From positions 1 through 6,971 of the forward strand of contig JAEWKR010000001.1 in the NCBI GenBank assembly GCA_023457715.1: 6,971 bases of DNA, read 5' to 3'. Below, one piece after another: positions 1 through 6,833 of the stretch. This DNA comes from Verrucomicrobiota bacterium (GTDB lineage: Bacteria; Verrucomicrobiota; Verrucomicrobiia; Opitutales; Opitutaceae). A program made the translations under genes and the position numbers. The notes beneath the pieces are model-generated. The model did no database searches and was not told the DNA's origin. It saw only the letters and a program-made list of their open reading frames with translations. Within the stretch, counting starts at the first letter, position 1; every line of letters starts with the position of its first letter.

Positions 1-80
1 CGAAGGCTCGCGTCGCGATCACCGCTTTGCTCGCCGCGGCTAACGCGTCCACCGCTCAACTCGAACGCCTCGCGGCATAG
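1..80 (+). CDS. 3' end of an unidentified gene (partial)
   Basis: An open frame enters from the left edge with its first complete codon at position 3 and ends at a TAG at 78-80, giving the last 25 residues of a protein. The tail is alanine- and leucine-rich and looks like an amphipathic helix (AITALLAAANASTAQLERL). Most codons end in G or C, as in the other genes of the window, which favours real coding. Too little is present to name a family. It would run convergently with gcvH across a 515-bp gap full of repeats. It could be a chance open frame, since only 78 bases are visible. Confidence 0.45.
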   Translation, partial: KARVAITALLAAANASTAQLERLAA

Positions 81-121
81 GGGAATCGTGCTCAAAAAAC
101 ACGAAATGCAGGGATAGCACT

Positions 122-158
122 GCAAAAAAAGGATCCCCATCGCTCGGGTCTTTTTTGC
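122..158. terminator. Candidate bidirectional intrinsic terminator, copy 1
   Basis: An A7 run and a T6 run flank a small GC stem. GA-CCC (132-137, with T134 bulged) pairs with GGGTC (146-150) around an 8-nt loop, and the A/T runs extend the stem. On the plus strand the stem is followed by six T. On the minus strand it is followed by seven. It lies 42 bp after the stop of the left-edge gene, as expected for its terminator. The GC stem is short, so strength is uncertain. A near copy lies at 438-473. Confidence 0.4.
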
Positions 159-190
159 GCCTTCTTGCGGCTCTGGTTGGAAAACCTAAA
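122..190 (+). repeat. Direct repeat copy 1 (second copy 438-514)
   Basis: About 69 bp from the terminator-like hairpin through GCGCCTTCTTGCGGCTC to GGTTGGAAAACCTAAA recurs at 438-514. Copy 1 differs by homopolymer lengths (A7/T6 against A5/T7), by lacking one GCGCCTTCT nonamer, and by a few substitutions. It also lacks the long left hairpin arm and the heptamer arrays that surround copy 2, so it looks like a truncated or decayed copy of the same element. Confidence 0.85.
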
Positions 191-209
191 CCGGAACTAT
201 GCAGACGGG

Positions 210-241
210 TTAACCACGAATGGACACGAATGAACACGAAT
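210..241 (+). repeat. Left arm of 32-bp inverted repeat, 10-nt period
   Basis: TTAACCACGAATGGACACGA and the following bases form tandem decamers of the type ACACGAATGG. The arm matches the reverse complement of 327-358 at 30 of 32 positions. The 85 bp between the arms (242-326) contain no gene, hairpin or motif that I recognise. I recall ACACGAATGG-type repeats from verrucomicrobial and related genomes, but this was not checked here. Confidence 0.9.
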
Positions 242-326
242 AGGAGAGGAAACTCGAATGCAGCCCGTCCGTAGTCCCGCTTACTGTTTTGTGCCTGCGC
301 GGAAGTGATGATTTTCCCAGGTCTTC

Positions 327-358
327 ATTCGTGTCGATTCGTGTCCATTCGTGGTTAA
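327..358 (-). repeat. Right arm of 32-bp inverted repeat, 10-nt period
   Basis: ATTCGTGTCGATTCGTGTCC and the bases to 358 are the inverted partner of 210-241, with two mismatches. Both arms are outward-complete at TTAACCACGAA, so the ends of the unit are well defined. The pair could fold into a long stem or be two insertions of one dispersed repeat in opposite orientation. Confidence 0.9.
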
Positions 359-374
359 CTGAATCGTTCCGTTT

Positions 375-586
375 TAGGCTTTAAGCTTTAGGCTCAGAAC
401 AGCCGCCGGATAATTGCCGCAAAAAAGCACAAGAGGCGCAAAAAGGATCCCCATCGCTCGGGTCTTTTTTTGCGCCTTCTGCGCCTTCTTGCGGCTCTGG
501 TTGGAAAGCCTAAAGCCTACAGCCTACCGCCTACAGCCTAAAGCCTACAGCCTACCGCCTACAGCCTACAGCCTACAGCCTACCGC
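375..586. repeat. Composite palindromic element: heptamer arms around a CCGCAA hairpin
   Basis: Three parts are visible. (1) Three heptamers at 375-395: TAGGCTT, TAAGCTT, TAGGCTC. (2) A hairpin at 416-495, whose 29-nt arms (416-444 and 467-495) agree at 24 of 29 positions and begin and end with GCCGCAA and TTGCGGC. (3) Ten heptamers at 511-580 in strict register (TAAAGCC, TACAGCC, TACCGCC variants) plus a partial unit. The right heptamers are the reverse complement type of the left ones, so the whole block is a nested palindrome. It ends 9 bp before the gcvH stop. An open frame across it (414-692) only reads the array as a seven-residue repeat and is not a gene. Confidence 0.88.
438..473. terminator. 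Candidate bidirectional intrinsic terminator, copy 2
   Basis: This is the same fold as 122-158, at the tip of the larger hairpin. GA-CCC (446-451, one bulged T) pairs with GGGTC (460-464), A5 and T7 runs extend the stem, and GC pairs with GC at the base. Read on the minus strand it lies about 120 bp beyond the gcvH stop and ends in a T-run, so it could terminate the gcvT-gcvH transcript. The short GC stem keeps confidence modest. Confidence 0.4.
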
Positions 587-595
587 TTTCGCACC

Positions 596-979
596 TCAGC
601 TTGCGATCTTCGCGTATGCTGCGGCGTCAAGGAGCGCGTTCACCGCGTTAGCGTCGGCCGGCTTCAGCTTGAGCATCCACCCCTCGGCGTAGGGAGCCTT
701 GTTCACCGTTTCCGGCGAGGCGTCCAAAGCGCTGTTCACGGCAACCACGGCGCCGCCGATCGGCGCGTAGAGGTCGCTCGCGGCCTTGACTGACTCCACG
801 ACGCCGAAGGTCTCCCCGGCGTTCAATGTCGCGCCCACCTTGGGCATCTGGACGTAGGTGATGTCCCCGAGGGAATTCTGGGCGTAATCGGTGATGCCGA
901 TCGTGACGGTACCGTCCGCCTCCGGGCGCACCCATTCGTGCGATTTCGCGTAGCGCAGTTCGGCGGGGATGTTGCTCAT
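596..979 (-). CDS. gcvH: Glycine cleavage system H protein
   Basis: GcvH is the lipoyl carrier of the cytoplasmic glycine cleavage system. Its lipoyl arm receives the aminomethyl group from glycine at the P protein and presents it to the T protein, and the L protein then re-oxidises it. The 127-residue length is normal (E. coli about 129). The N-terminus has SHEWV (13-17) and GITDYAQNSLGDI (28-40). The lipoylation motif GVVESVKAASDLYAP has its lysine at residue 65, and NKAPYAEGWM follows, all typical. The ATG start gives the usual short leader, but no Shine-Dalgarno sequence precedes it. gcvT lies upstream on the same strand, 228 bp away behind a heptamer array, so the two may be one transcript, although the gap is unusually long. 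No gcvP is visible downstream within the window. Lipoylation would require LipA with LipB or LplA encoded elsewhere. Confidence 0.97.
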   Translation of the reverse strand: MSNIPAELRYAKSHEWVRPEADGTVTIGITDYAQNSLGDITYVQMPKVGATLNAGETFGVVESVKAASDLYAPIGGAVVAVNSALDASPETVNKAPYAEGWMLKLKPADANAVNALLDAAAYAKIAS

Positions 980-1048
980 GATTAGGTCGGTTGGAGAAAG
1001 TCCGGCAGTTTAGCGCGCCCCGCGCAAGCAGGGAGAGAGGCGATCCAC

Positions 1049-1202
1049 GATGCAAGATGCAGGGCACAAGATGCAGGTTCAGGATGCAAGTTACAGGCTT
1101 AGATCCGGCATCCGGCATCCTGCATCCTGGATCATGCATCCTGCATCCTGCATCATGGGACCTGTATCACGGATCCTGCATCTCGGATCCTGCATCCCAT
1201 CC
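1049..1202. repeat. Inverted heptamer array between gcvT and gcvH
   Basis: The left arm (1049-1096) has six heptamers and one hexamer of the type GATGCAG/GATGCAA. The right arm (1105-1202) has 14 units in unbroken 7-nt register, of the type CCTGCAT with variants CCGGCAT, CCTGGAT, CATGCAT, CCTGTAT and CTCGGAT. CCTGCAT is the reverse complement of ATGCAGG, so the arms face each other across 8 nt. The right arm ends 5 bp from the gcvT stop codon (1208-1210). Overlapping open frames on both strands are by-products of the array. Confidence 0.9.
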
Positions 1203-1207
1203 TCCCC

Positions 1208-2305
1208 TCACCCCTGCTTCAGGGGCACGAACGGCGGCTTGACGAGGTGCAGCGGCATCTTCGCGCCGCGGATGTCCACCTCAAGCGCGCCGCGCGACAC
1301 GGCGTCGGCCGGCACCAGCGCGGAACCGATGGCTTCGTTCAGGAGCGGCGACAACGTTCCGGAAAGAACCTTGCCGATGACGGTGCCGTCGGGAGCAAGG
1401 ACCGGAGTGTCGGCCCGCACGATCCTGCGGTCACCCGTCTTGAAGAACACGACCTTCTTCTCGTGCCCGTGCTTCTCGGCCTCCAGCGCGGGGCGACCGA
1501 TGAAGTCCGGCTTCTCGAACTTCACGGTCCACCCGAGTCCTGCGGCGAGCGGCGAAATCTCCGGACTCATTTCGTGGCCATAAAGCGGATAACCGGCCTC
1601 GAGGCGGAGACTGTCGCGCGCACCGAGCCCGGCGAGTTCCAGCCCGCGCGGCCCGCCCGCTTCGAGGAGCGCGTTCGCCAACGCCACGGCGTCGCCGGGG
1701 GCATGGTACAACTCGAAGCCGTCCTCGCCGGTGTAACCCGTGCGACTGACCACACAGTGGATTCCCGCCACCGTGGCTTCCGTGAAATGATAGTATTTGA
1801 CCAGGCCGAGTTTGGCGCCGGTGAGTGATTGCACGATCTCCGCCGCCTTGGGTCCCTGGATCGCGAGCAGGGCGTAATCGTCACTCCGGTCAGCGACGGA
1901 GACTTGGTAACCCGCCGCCTGCTCTCGCAGCCACGCCAGGTCACGGTCGATGCCGCTCGCGTTCACACAAAGCATGAAGTCTTCCGGGGCGCGCATGTAC
2001 ACGAGCAGATCGTCCACCACGCCGCCGTTCGGATAGCACATCGGCGAGTAAACCACGCGGCCCGGTTGCATTTTTGCCACGTGGTTCGTCAGCACATGGT
2101 CCAGAAACCGGGCGGCATCCGGACCTTTCACGTCCACCTCGCCCATGTGGCTGACATCGAAGAGCCCCGCGGCGCGGCGCACCGCCTTGTGCTCCTCCAG
2201 AATGCTGCGATACTGCACGGGCATTTCCCACCCGGCGAAATCGACCAACCGCGCGCCGTGTGACGCATGAAAATCGCGCAAAGGGGTGCGTTTCAGTTCG
2301 CTCAT
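1208..2305 (-). CDS. gcvT: Glycine cleavage system T protein (aminomethyltransferase)
   Basis: GcvT releases ammonia from the aminomethyl-lipoyl arm of GcvH and transfers the one-carbon unit to tetrahydrofolate, giving 5,10-methylene-THF. At 365 residues it matches the family (E. coli 364). Visible blocks are LVDFAGWEMPVQY (20-32), GLFDVSHMGE (47-56), NGGVVDDLLVY (93-103), YALLAIQGP (144-152), SRTGYTGEDGFELY (187-200) and ARDSLRLEAGYPLYGHE (229-245). The aspartate pair at 98-99 includes the position known in the family to be important for catalysis and folate handling. A C-terminal barrel domain follows, with GWTVKFEKPDFIGRPAL. The ATG at 2305 places LRDFHASHGARLVDFAGW normally. A weak GGAAAG is the only ribosome-site candidate. 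It is divergent from lgt across 173 bp and upstream of gcvH. Confidence 0.98.
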   Translation of the reverse strand: MSELKRTPLRDFHASHGARLVDFAGWEMPVQYRSILEEHKAVRRAAGLFDVSHMGEVDVKGPDAARFLDHVLTNHVAKMQPGRVVYSPMCYPNGGVVDDLLVYMRAPEDFMLCVNASGIDRDLAWLREQAAGYQVSVADRSDDYALLAIQGPKAAEIVQSLTGAKLGLVKYYHFTEATVAGIHCVVSRTGYTGEDGFELYHAPGDAVALANALLEAGGPRGLELAGLGARDSLRLEAGYPLYGHEMSPEISPLAAGLGWTVKFEKPDFIGRPALEAEKHGHEKKVVFFKTGDRRIVRADTPVLAPDGTVIGKVLSGTLSPLLNEAIGSALVPADAVSRGALEVDIRGAKMPLHLVKPPFVPLKQG

Positions 2306-2346
2306 GCTTCAGCTTTCCGCCGGGCGACCTGTCCCGGCAAGGTTTT

Positions 2347-2402
2347 GTTTCGCGCGCGGTCAGGCTCCCAGCTCGTCCAGAAGTCCGCACCGCGCGCGAA
2401 AC
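2347..2402. repeat. Perfect 14-bp inverted repeat, 28-bp spacer
   Basis: GTTTCGCGCGCGGT at 2347-2360 is exactly the reverse complement of ACCGCGCGCGAAAC at 2389-2402, with a 28-bp spacer. In the gcvT leader RNA it would form a strong GC hairpin about 40 nt before the start codon. In DNA it could instead be two operator half-sites or a dispersed palindromic repeat. It stops sharply at both ends, which favours a defined element over chance. Confidence 0.85.
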
Positions 2403-2430
2403 GGCTCACCCGCGCCCCAATTCCCACCGC

Positions 2431-2450
2431 GCAAGCAAGCTTGCTCCTGC
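2431..2450. repeat. REP-like palindrome around AGCAAGCTTGCT
   Basis: A perfect 12-bp palindrome, AGCAAGCTTGCT (2434-2445), is flanked by GCA on the left and CCTGC on the right. Read on the minus strand it is GCAGGAGCAAGCTTGCTTGC, close in appearance to the GGAGCGAGCTTGCTCGC core of Pseudomonas-type REP sequences. It lies 33 bp upstream of the lgt start codon. That it belongs to a genome-wide family is inferred. Confidence 0.6.
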
Positions 2451-2478
2451 GACACCCCGAGCGAAACTTCCCGCCCCC

Positions 2479-3327
2479 ATGAGTCTATTCGCCACCTTCG
2501 TCAATGGATACTGGGTCCATGAGTTGAGCCCTTTCCTGGGACCGCATTGGGGCAATTTCGGCATCCGCTATTACGGTCTGGCGTACCTCCTCGGTTTTGT
2601 CTCCGCGTGGTGGCTGCTGGTGCGGTACGCGCGGGCGGAACGATCCAAACTCCCGGCGGAGCGGATCGCGGACTTCATGGTGGCGGTGGTTTTCGGGGTG
2701 CTGCTCGGCGGCCGGCTGGGTTACTTCATCCTTTACCAGCCGGAGGTCTTCGTGTCCGACCCCGTCGAGATCCTCCGCGTTTGGGAGGGCGGCATGGCCA
2801 GTCACGGTGGGATGATTGGAGTGACGCTCGCCCTCGCCTGGTTTGCCCGGAAGGAAAAGATCCCGTTTCGTCACCTCTCGGACCTGGTCGTTTCCACGGC
2901 GCCCCTTGGGCTTTTTTTCGGCCGGATCGCCAATTTCATCAACGGGGAGCTCTGGGGGAAGATCACAGACTTCAAATATGCCGTCATTTTCCCGAATTCA
3001 GCGGCGCCCGGAAAACCCCTTCATTTGATCCAGCCGCGCCATCCGTCGCAATTGTATGAAGCCGCCCTGGAAGGGCTCCTGCTCCTCCTGCTCGTGCAGT
3101 GGCGCTTCTGGCGGACGGATGTGACCCGGCGCAGCCCAGGGCGCCTGAGCGGCGAGTTCCTCATCGCGTACGCCATCGTGCGCTCCATCGGGGAAGTCTT
3201 CCGCGAACCCGACGGCATCGTCATGGGCCTCAGCAAGGGAACGTTCTACTCCATCTTCCTCATCCTCGCCGGCGCGGCGCTGATCGTTGCCTCAAGCCGC
3301 AAGACGGGAAAAGCGGCAGGCAAATAG
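2479..3327 (+). CDS. lgt: Prolipoprotein diacylglyceryl transferase
   Basis: Lgt is an inner-membrane enzyme that moves a diacylglyceryl group from phosphatidylglycerol to the lipobox cysteine of prolipoproteins, the first step of lipoprotein maturation before LspA. The 282 residues carry the family pattern: IRYYGLAYLLGF with Y32 (E. coli Y26), GGMASHGGMIGV with H109 (E. coli H103), and the signature GRIANFINGELWG at 148-160. The signature supplies R149, N152, E157 and G160, equivalent to E. coli R143, N146, E151 and G154. R235 and E239 match E. coli R239 and E243. The usual signature glycine is alanine here (A151). Hydrophobic segments near 32-50, 66-86, 105-123, 136-150, 195-211, 225-241 and 255-272 fit the seven-helix fold. 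The ATG at 2479 was chosen because YWVHELSPF aligns with normal Lgt N-termini. A 73-residue upstream extension is basic, unlike Lgt and antisense to gcvT. No Shine-Dalgarno sequence precedes the start. Confidence 0.97.
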   Translation: MSLFATFVNGYWVHELSPFLGPHWGNFGIRYYGLAYLLGFVSAWWLLVRYARAERSKLPAERIADFMVAVVFGVLLGGRLGYFILYQPEVFVSDPVEILRVWEGGMASHGGMIGVTLALAWFARKEKIPFRHLSDLVVSTAPLGLFFGRIANFINGELWGKITDFKYAVIFPNSAAPGKPLHLIQPRHPSQLYEAALEGLLLLLLVQWRFWRTDVTRRSPGRLSGEFLIAYAIVRSIGEVFREPDGIVMGLSKGTFYSIFLILAGAALIVASSRKTGKAAGK

Positions 3328-3472
3328 CTCTCAGCGTTCAGCTGTCGGCTCTCAGCTAACCGCGGTCAGCTCTCGGTGCCGCAAAGAGACGCAAAACGGG
3401 GCCCTGCTTTTTGCGTCTTCTGCGCTTTCTTGCGGCAATTTCCCCTGGCTGATCGCTGAAAGCTGACCGCTT
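3326..3472. repeat. Composite palindromic element between lgt and glgC
   Basis: Seven heptamers in register run from 3326 to 3374: AGCTCTC, AGCGTTC, AGCTGTC, GGCTCTC, AGCTAAC, CGCGGTC, AGCTCTC. The first unit overlaps the lgt TAG. A CCGCAA...TTGCGG hairpin follows at 3378-3436. Then come three inverted heptamers at 3449-3469: CTGATCG, CTGAAAG, CTGACCG. The hairpin's right arm, GCGTCTTCTGCGCTTTCTTG plus CGGC (3413-3436), matches the arm at 472-495 at 22 of 24 positions. The layout is therefore the same as at 375-586, but with a different heptamer sequence. Confidence 0.88.
3378..3436. terminator. Candidate shared terminator hairpin for lgt and glgC
   Basis: GCCGCAAAGAGACGCAAAA (3378-3396) can pair with TTTTGCGTCTT and TTGCGGC on the right arm (to 3436), with about 10 unpaired bases on the right side. 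The stem is centred between two convergent genes, and both strands show a T-rich stretch within it (TTTTT at 3408-3412, TTTT on the other strand). It is not a classical GC stem followed by a T-run, so the termination role is inferred mainly from position. Confidence 0.35.
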
Positions 3473-3477
3473 CCACT

Positions 3478-4767
3478 TCAGATCCGCGTGCCGGGCGGAA
3501 CGATCGCGTTTTTTGGCACGACCAGAACCCCGTCGCGGATGATCACGGACCCTTCGCAGTAAACGCCGTCCGCCTTGCCTTTTGGCGAGAGGACGCAGCC
3601 GTCGCCGATCCGGGTGTTCTTGTCGATGATTGCGCCCTCGATCCGACAGTTCTTTCCGACACCGAGCCGCGGCTTGCGCTTCGTGATATTTTCGGCGAGC
3701 TGCTCCGGGGTCTCGAAGATGTCCGAACCCATCACGATCGTATCCTCCAGGACGGTGCCCTCGTCGATGAAGCAGCGGATCCCGAGCACACAGTGCTTCA
3801 GGGAGGAGTTCGTCAGGATCGAGCCCTCGCCGATCACGACGTGGTCGATCGCACATTGGTTAAGCTTCGAAGCGGGCAGGTATCGCGCGTGGGTGTAAAT
3901 CGGCGCCTGCTGCTCGAAGAAGTTGAAGGGAGGCAGGGGCTGGGCCAGCGCGAGGTTTGCCTCGAAGAATGCCCGCACGGTGCCGATATCCTCCCAGTAT
4001 CCCTCGTAGGCGTGGGTGAACAACCGCTTCCTGCCGAGGAGGCTTGGAATGACCTCGCGGCCGAAGTCGGTCATCGTGTTGTCCAGCGCCTCGGCGAGGA
4101 CCGCGCGGTTGAACACATAGATGCCCATGTTGGCCAGACACCGCTTCTCGTCGGAGGGCGTGGTCAGGGTCTTTTCGATCGCGGCGCTGATCGTGAGGCT
4201 GTTGATGATCGCCGGATCCTTCGGCTTCTCCACGAACCGTTTGATCGAGAGATCGTCGTTGGCCTCGATGAGTCCAAGACCTTCCACCTTCGACACCGGG
4301 AACGGCACCGCCGCGATCGTGACATCCGCCCCCGTCTGCACGTGCTGGTCGATGATCTTCCGGAAATCCATCCGGTACAGCTGGTCGCCGGAGAGGATCA
4401 GCACCAGATCGTGCGGGAAGGCTCGGAAATGGATCAGATTGCGGCGCACCGCATCCGCGGTGCCCTGGTACCAGTCTGATTGTTTTTCCGTCTGCTCCGC
4501 AGCGAGGATATCCACGAAGCCACCGCCGAACGGGTCAAAATGGTAGGTGCTCTGCACATGGCGGTGCAGGGAGGCGGTCTGGAACTGCGTCAGCAGGAAG
4601 ATGCGATTGATGTCGGAGTTGAGACAGTTGCTGATCGGGATATCCACCAATCGGTACTTGCCGGCCAGGGGCACCGCAGGCTTGCAGCGTTCCGAGGTGA
4701 GCGGATGAAGGCGCGTGCCCCGTCCGCCGCCCATGATCACGGCCAGTACTCGTTTCTGAGTGGTCAT
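3478..4767 (-). CDS. glgC: Glucose-1-phosphate adenylyltransferase (ADP-glucose pyrophosphorylase)
   Basis: GlgC makes ADP-glucose from ATP and glucose-1-phosphate, the committed step of bacterial glycogen synthesis. It is cytoplasmic and normally a tetramer. The 429 residues match cyanobacterial length. The nucleotide motif MGGGRGTRLHPLT (12-24) with RCKPAVPLAGKYRLVDIP follows the plant/cyanobacterial form. WYQGTADAVRRN (99-110), SGDQLYRMDF (126-135, D128 the catalytic-type aspartate) and FVEKP (178-182, lysine for glucose-1-phosphate) are intact, and WEDIGTVRAFFEANLAL leads to a left-handed beta-helix tail. Lysines in DKNTRIG (about 383) and VVPKNA (419) fall where the cyanobacterial enzyme binds its activator 3-phosphoglycerate. 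Activation by 3-PGA is inferred. The start at 4767 puts MTTQKRVLAVIMGGG at the N-terminus. A 25-residue upstream extension rich in Arg and Lys is unlikely. It is divergent from glmS. Confidence 0.96.
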   Translation of the reverse strand: MTTQKRVLAVIMGGGRGTRLHPLTSERCKPAVPLAGKYRLVDIPISNCLNSDINRIFLLTQFQTASLHRHVQSTYHFDPFGGGFVDILAAEQTEKQSDWYQGTADAVRRNLIHFRAFPHDLVLILSGDQLYRMDFRKIIDQHVQTGADVTIAAVPFPVSKVEGLGLIEANDDLSIKRFVEKPKDPAIINSLTISAAIEKTLTTPSDEKRCLANMGIYVFNRAVLAEALDNTMTDFGREVIPSLLGRKRLFTHAYEGYWEDIGTVRAFFEANLALAQPLPPFNFFEQQAPIYTHARYLPASKLNQCAIDHVVIGEGSILTNSSLKHCVLGIRCFIDEGTVLEDTIVMGSDIFETPEQLAENITKRKPRLGVGKNCRIEGAIIDKNTRIGDGCVLSPKGKADGVYCEGSVIIRDGVLVVPKNAIVPPGTRI

Positions 4768-4860
4768 AAGATATTTTCCCGATGTGTTTGTGCCTTGATG
4801 GTTCTTTCCGCGTACCGCTACTCTTCGCCTCCACAATCTCAATAACCTTTCCGGAAAAAT
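4768..4860. promoter_or_regulatory. Shared divergent promoter region of glgC and glmS
   Basis: Only 93 bp separate the two start codons, so both promoters must overlap or abut here unless transcription begins inside a neighbour. It is more AT-rich than its surroundings near both starts (AAGATATTTTCCC at the glgC side, GGAAAAAT at the glmS side). A 10-bp palindrome, TTTCCGGAAA (4848-4857), covers the glmS ribosome-binding position. I found no clear -35/-10 pair. There is no room for, and no sign of, a glmS ribozyme. Confidence 0.5.
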
Positions 4861-6714
<1,854 letters not shown>

Positions 6715-6730
6715 GGGCGAAGGCCAGACT

Positions 6731-6818
6731 CAACGCCCAACGCTCAACATCCAACGCCCAAATCCGGAGCGTTGAAAGTAGGCGGTGGATGTTGGATGTT
6801 GGAGGTTGGATGTTGGAC
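6731..6818. repeat. Inverted heptamer arrays downstream of glmS
   Basis: Left heptamers at 6731-6765 are CAACGCC, CAACGCT, CAACATC, CAACGCC, CAAATCC. Right heptamers at 6791-6818 are GTTGGAT, GTTGGAG, GTTGGAT, GTTGGAC, preceded by a partial GTGGAT. GATGTTG is the reverse complement of CAACATC, so the arms face each other across about 20-25 nt. The array starts 16 bp after the glmS stop. The structure could act as a transcript-end hairpin, but there is no T-run. Confidence 0.88.
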
Positions 6819-6833
6819 CTGGATTCCGAAGTA

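Larger units (their letters stand above)
2306..2478. promoter_or_regulatory. Divergent control region between gcvT and lgt
   Basis: These 173 bp must hold the start signals for both gcvT (minus) and lgt (plus). I see no convincing -35/-10 pair on either strand. The region contains a perfect 14-bp inverted repeat (2347-2402) and a REP-like palindrome (2431-2450). No glycine riboswitch core is recognisable in the gcvT leader, so control of this gcv unit would have to be by another mechanism. An open frame extending lgt upstream through this region, and antisense into gcvT, is not supported. Confidence 0.5.

Noticed and set aside
414..692. Open frame with a repetitive Pro-Thr-Ala-Tyr-Ser-Leu-Gln protein on the plus strand.
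   Set aside because: The repetition is just the 7-nt TACAGCC array read in successive frames, and the end runs antisense into gcvH. No domain or ribosome site.
1049..1202. CRISPR array.
   Set aside because: Units are 7 nt with no unique spacers and there are no cas genes.
991..1583. Open frames across the gcvT-gcvH gap on both strands.
   Set aside because: They translate the heptamer array and then run antisense to gcvT; composition is unlike the real genes.
2260..2478. N-terminal extension of Lgt by 73 residues.
   Set aside because: It overlaps the 5' end of gcvT antisense, crosses the inverted repeat, is basic and does not resemble Lgt N-termini. ATG at 2479 fits the family.
2306..2478. 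Glycine riboswitch in the gcvT leader; a GGAGCAA string looked suggestive.
   Set aside because: The string is part of the AGCAAGCTTGCT palindrome, and the tandem aptamer core motifs and spacing are not recognisable.
3793..4479. Long plus-strand open frame antisense to glgC, and similar ones antisense to glmS (4903-5805, 5935-6591).
   Set aside because: Long antisense frames are expected in GC-rich coding DNA; the sense strand encodes clear, complete enzymes.
4768..4842. N-terminal extension of GlgC by 25 residues.
   Set aside because: It would fill almost the whole divergent promoter region and adds an Arg/Lys-rich leader not seen in the family.
4768..4860. glmS ribozyme upstream of glmS.
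   Set aside because: The 93-bp gap is too short for it together with two promoters, and no core motifs are seen.
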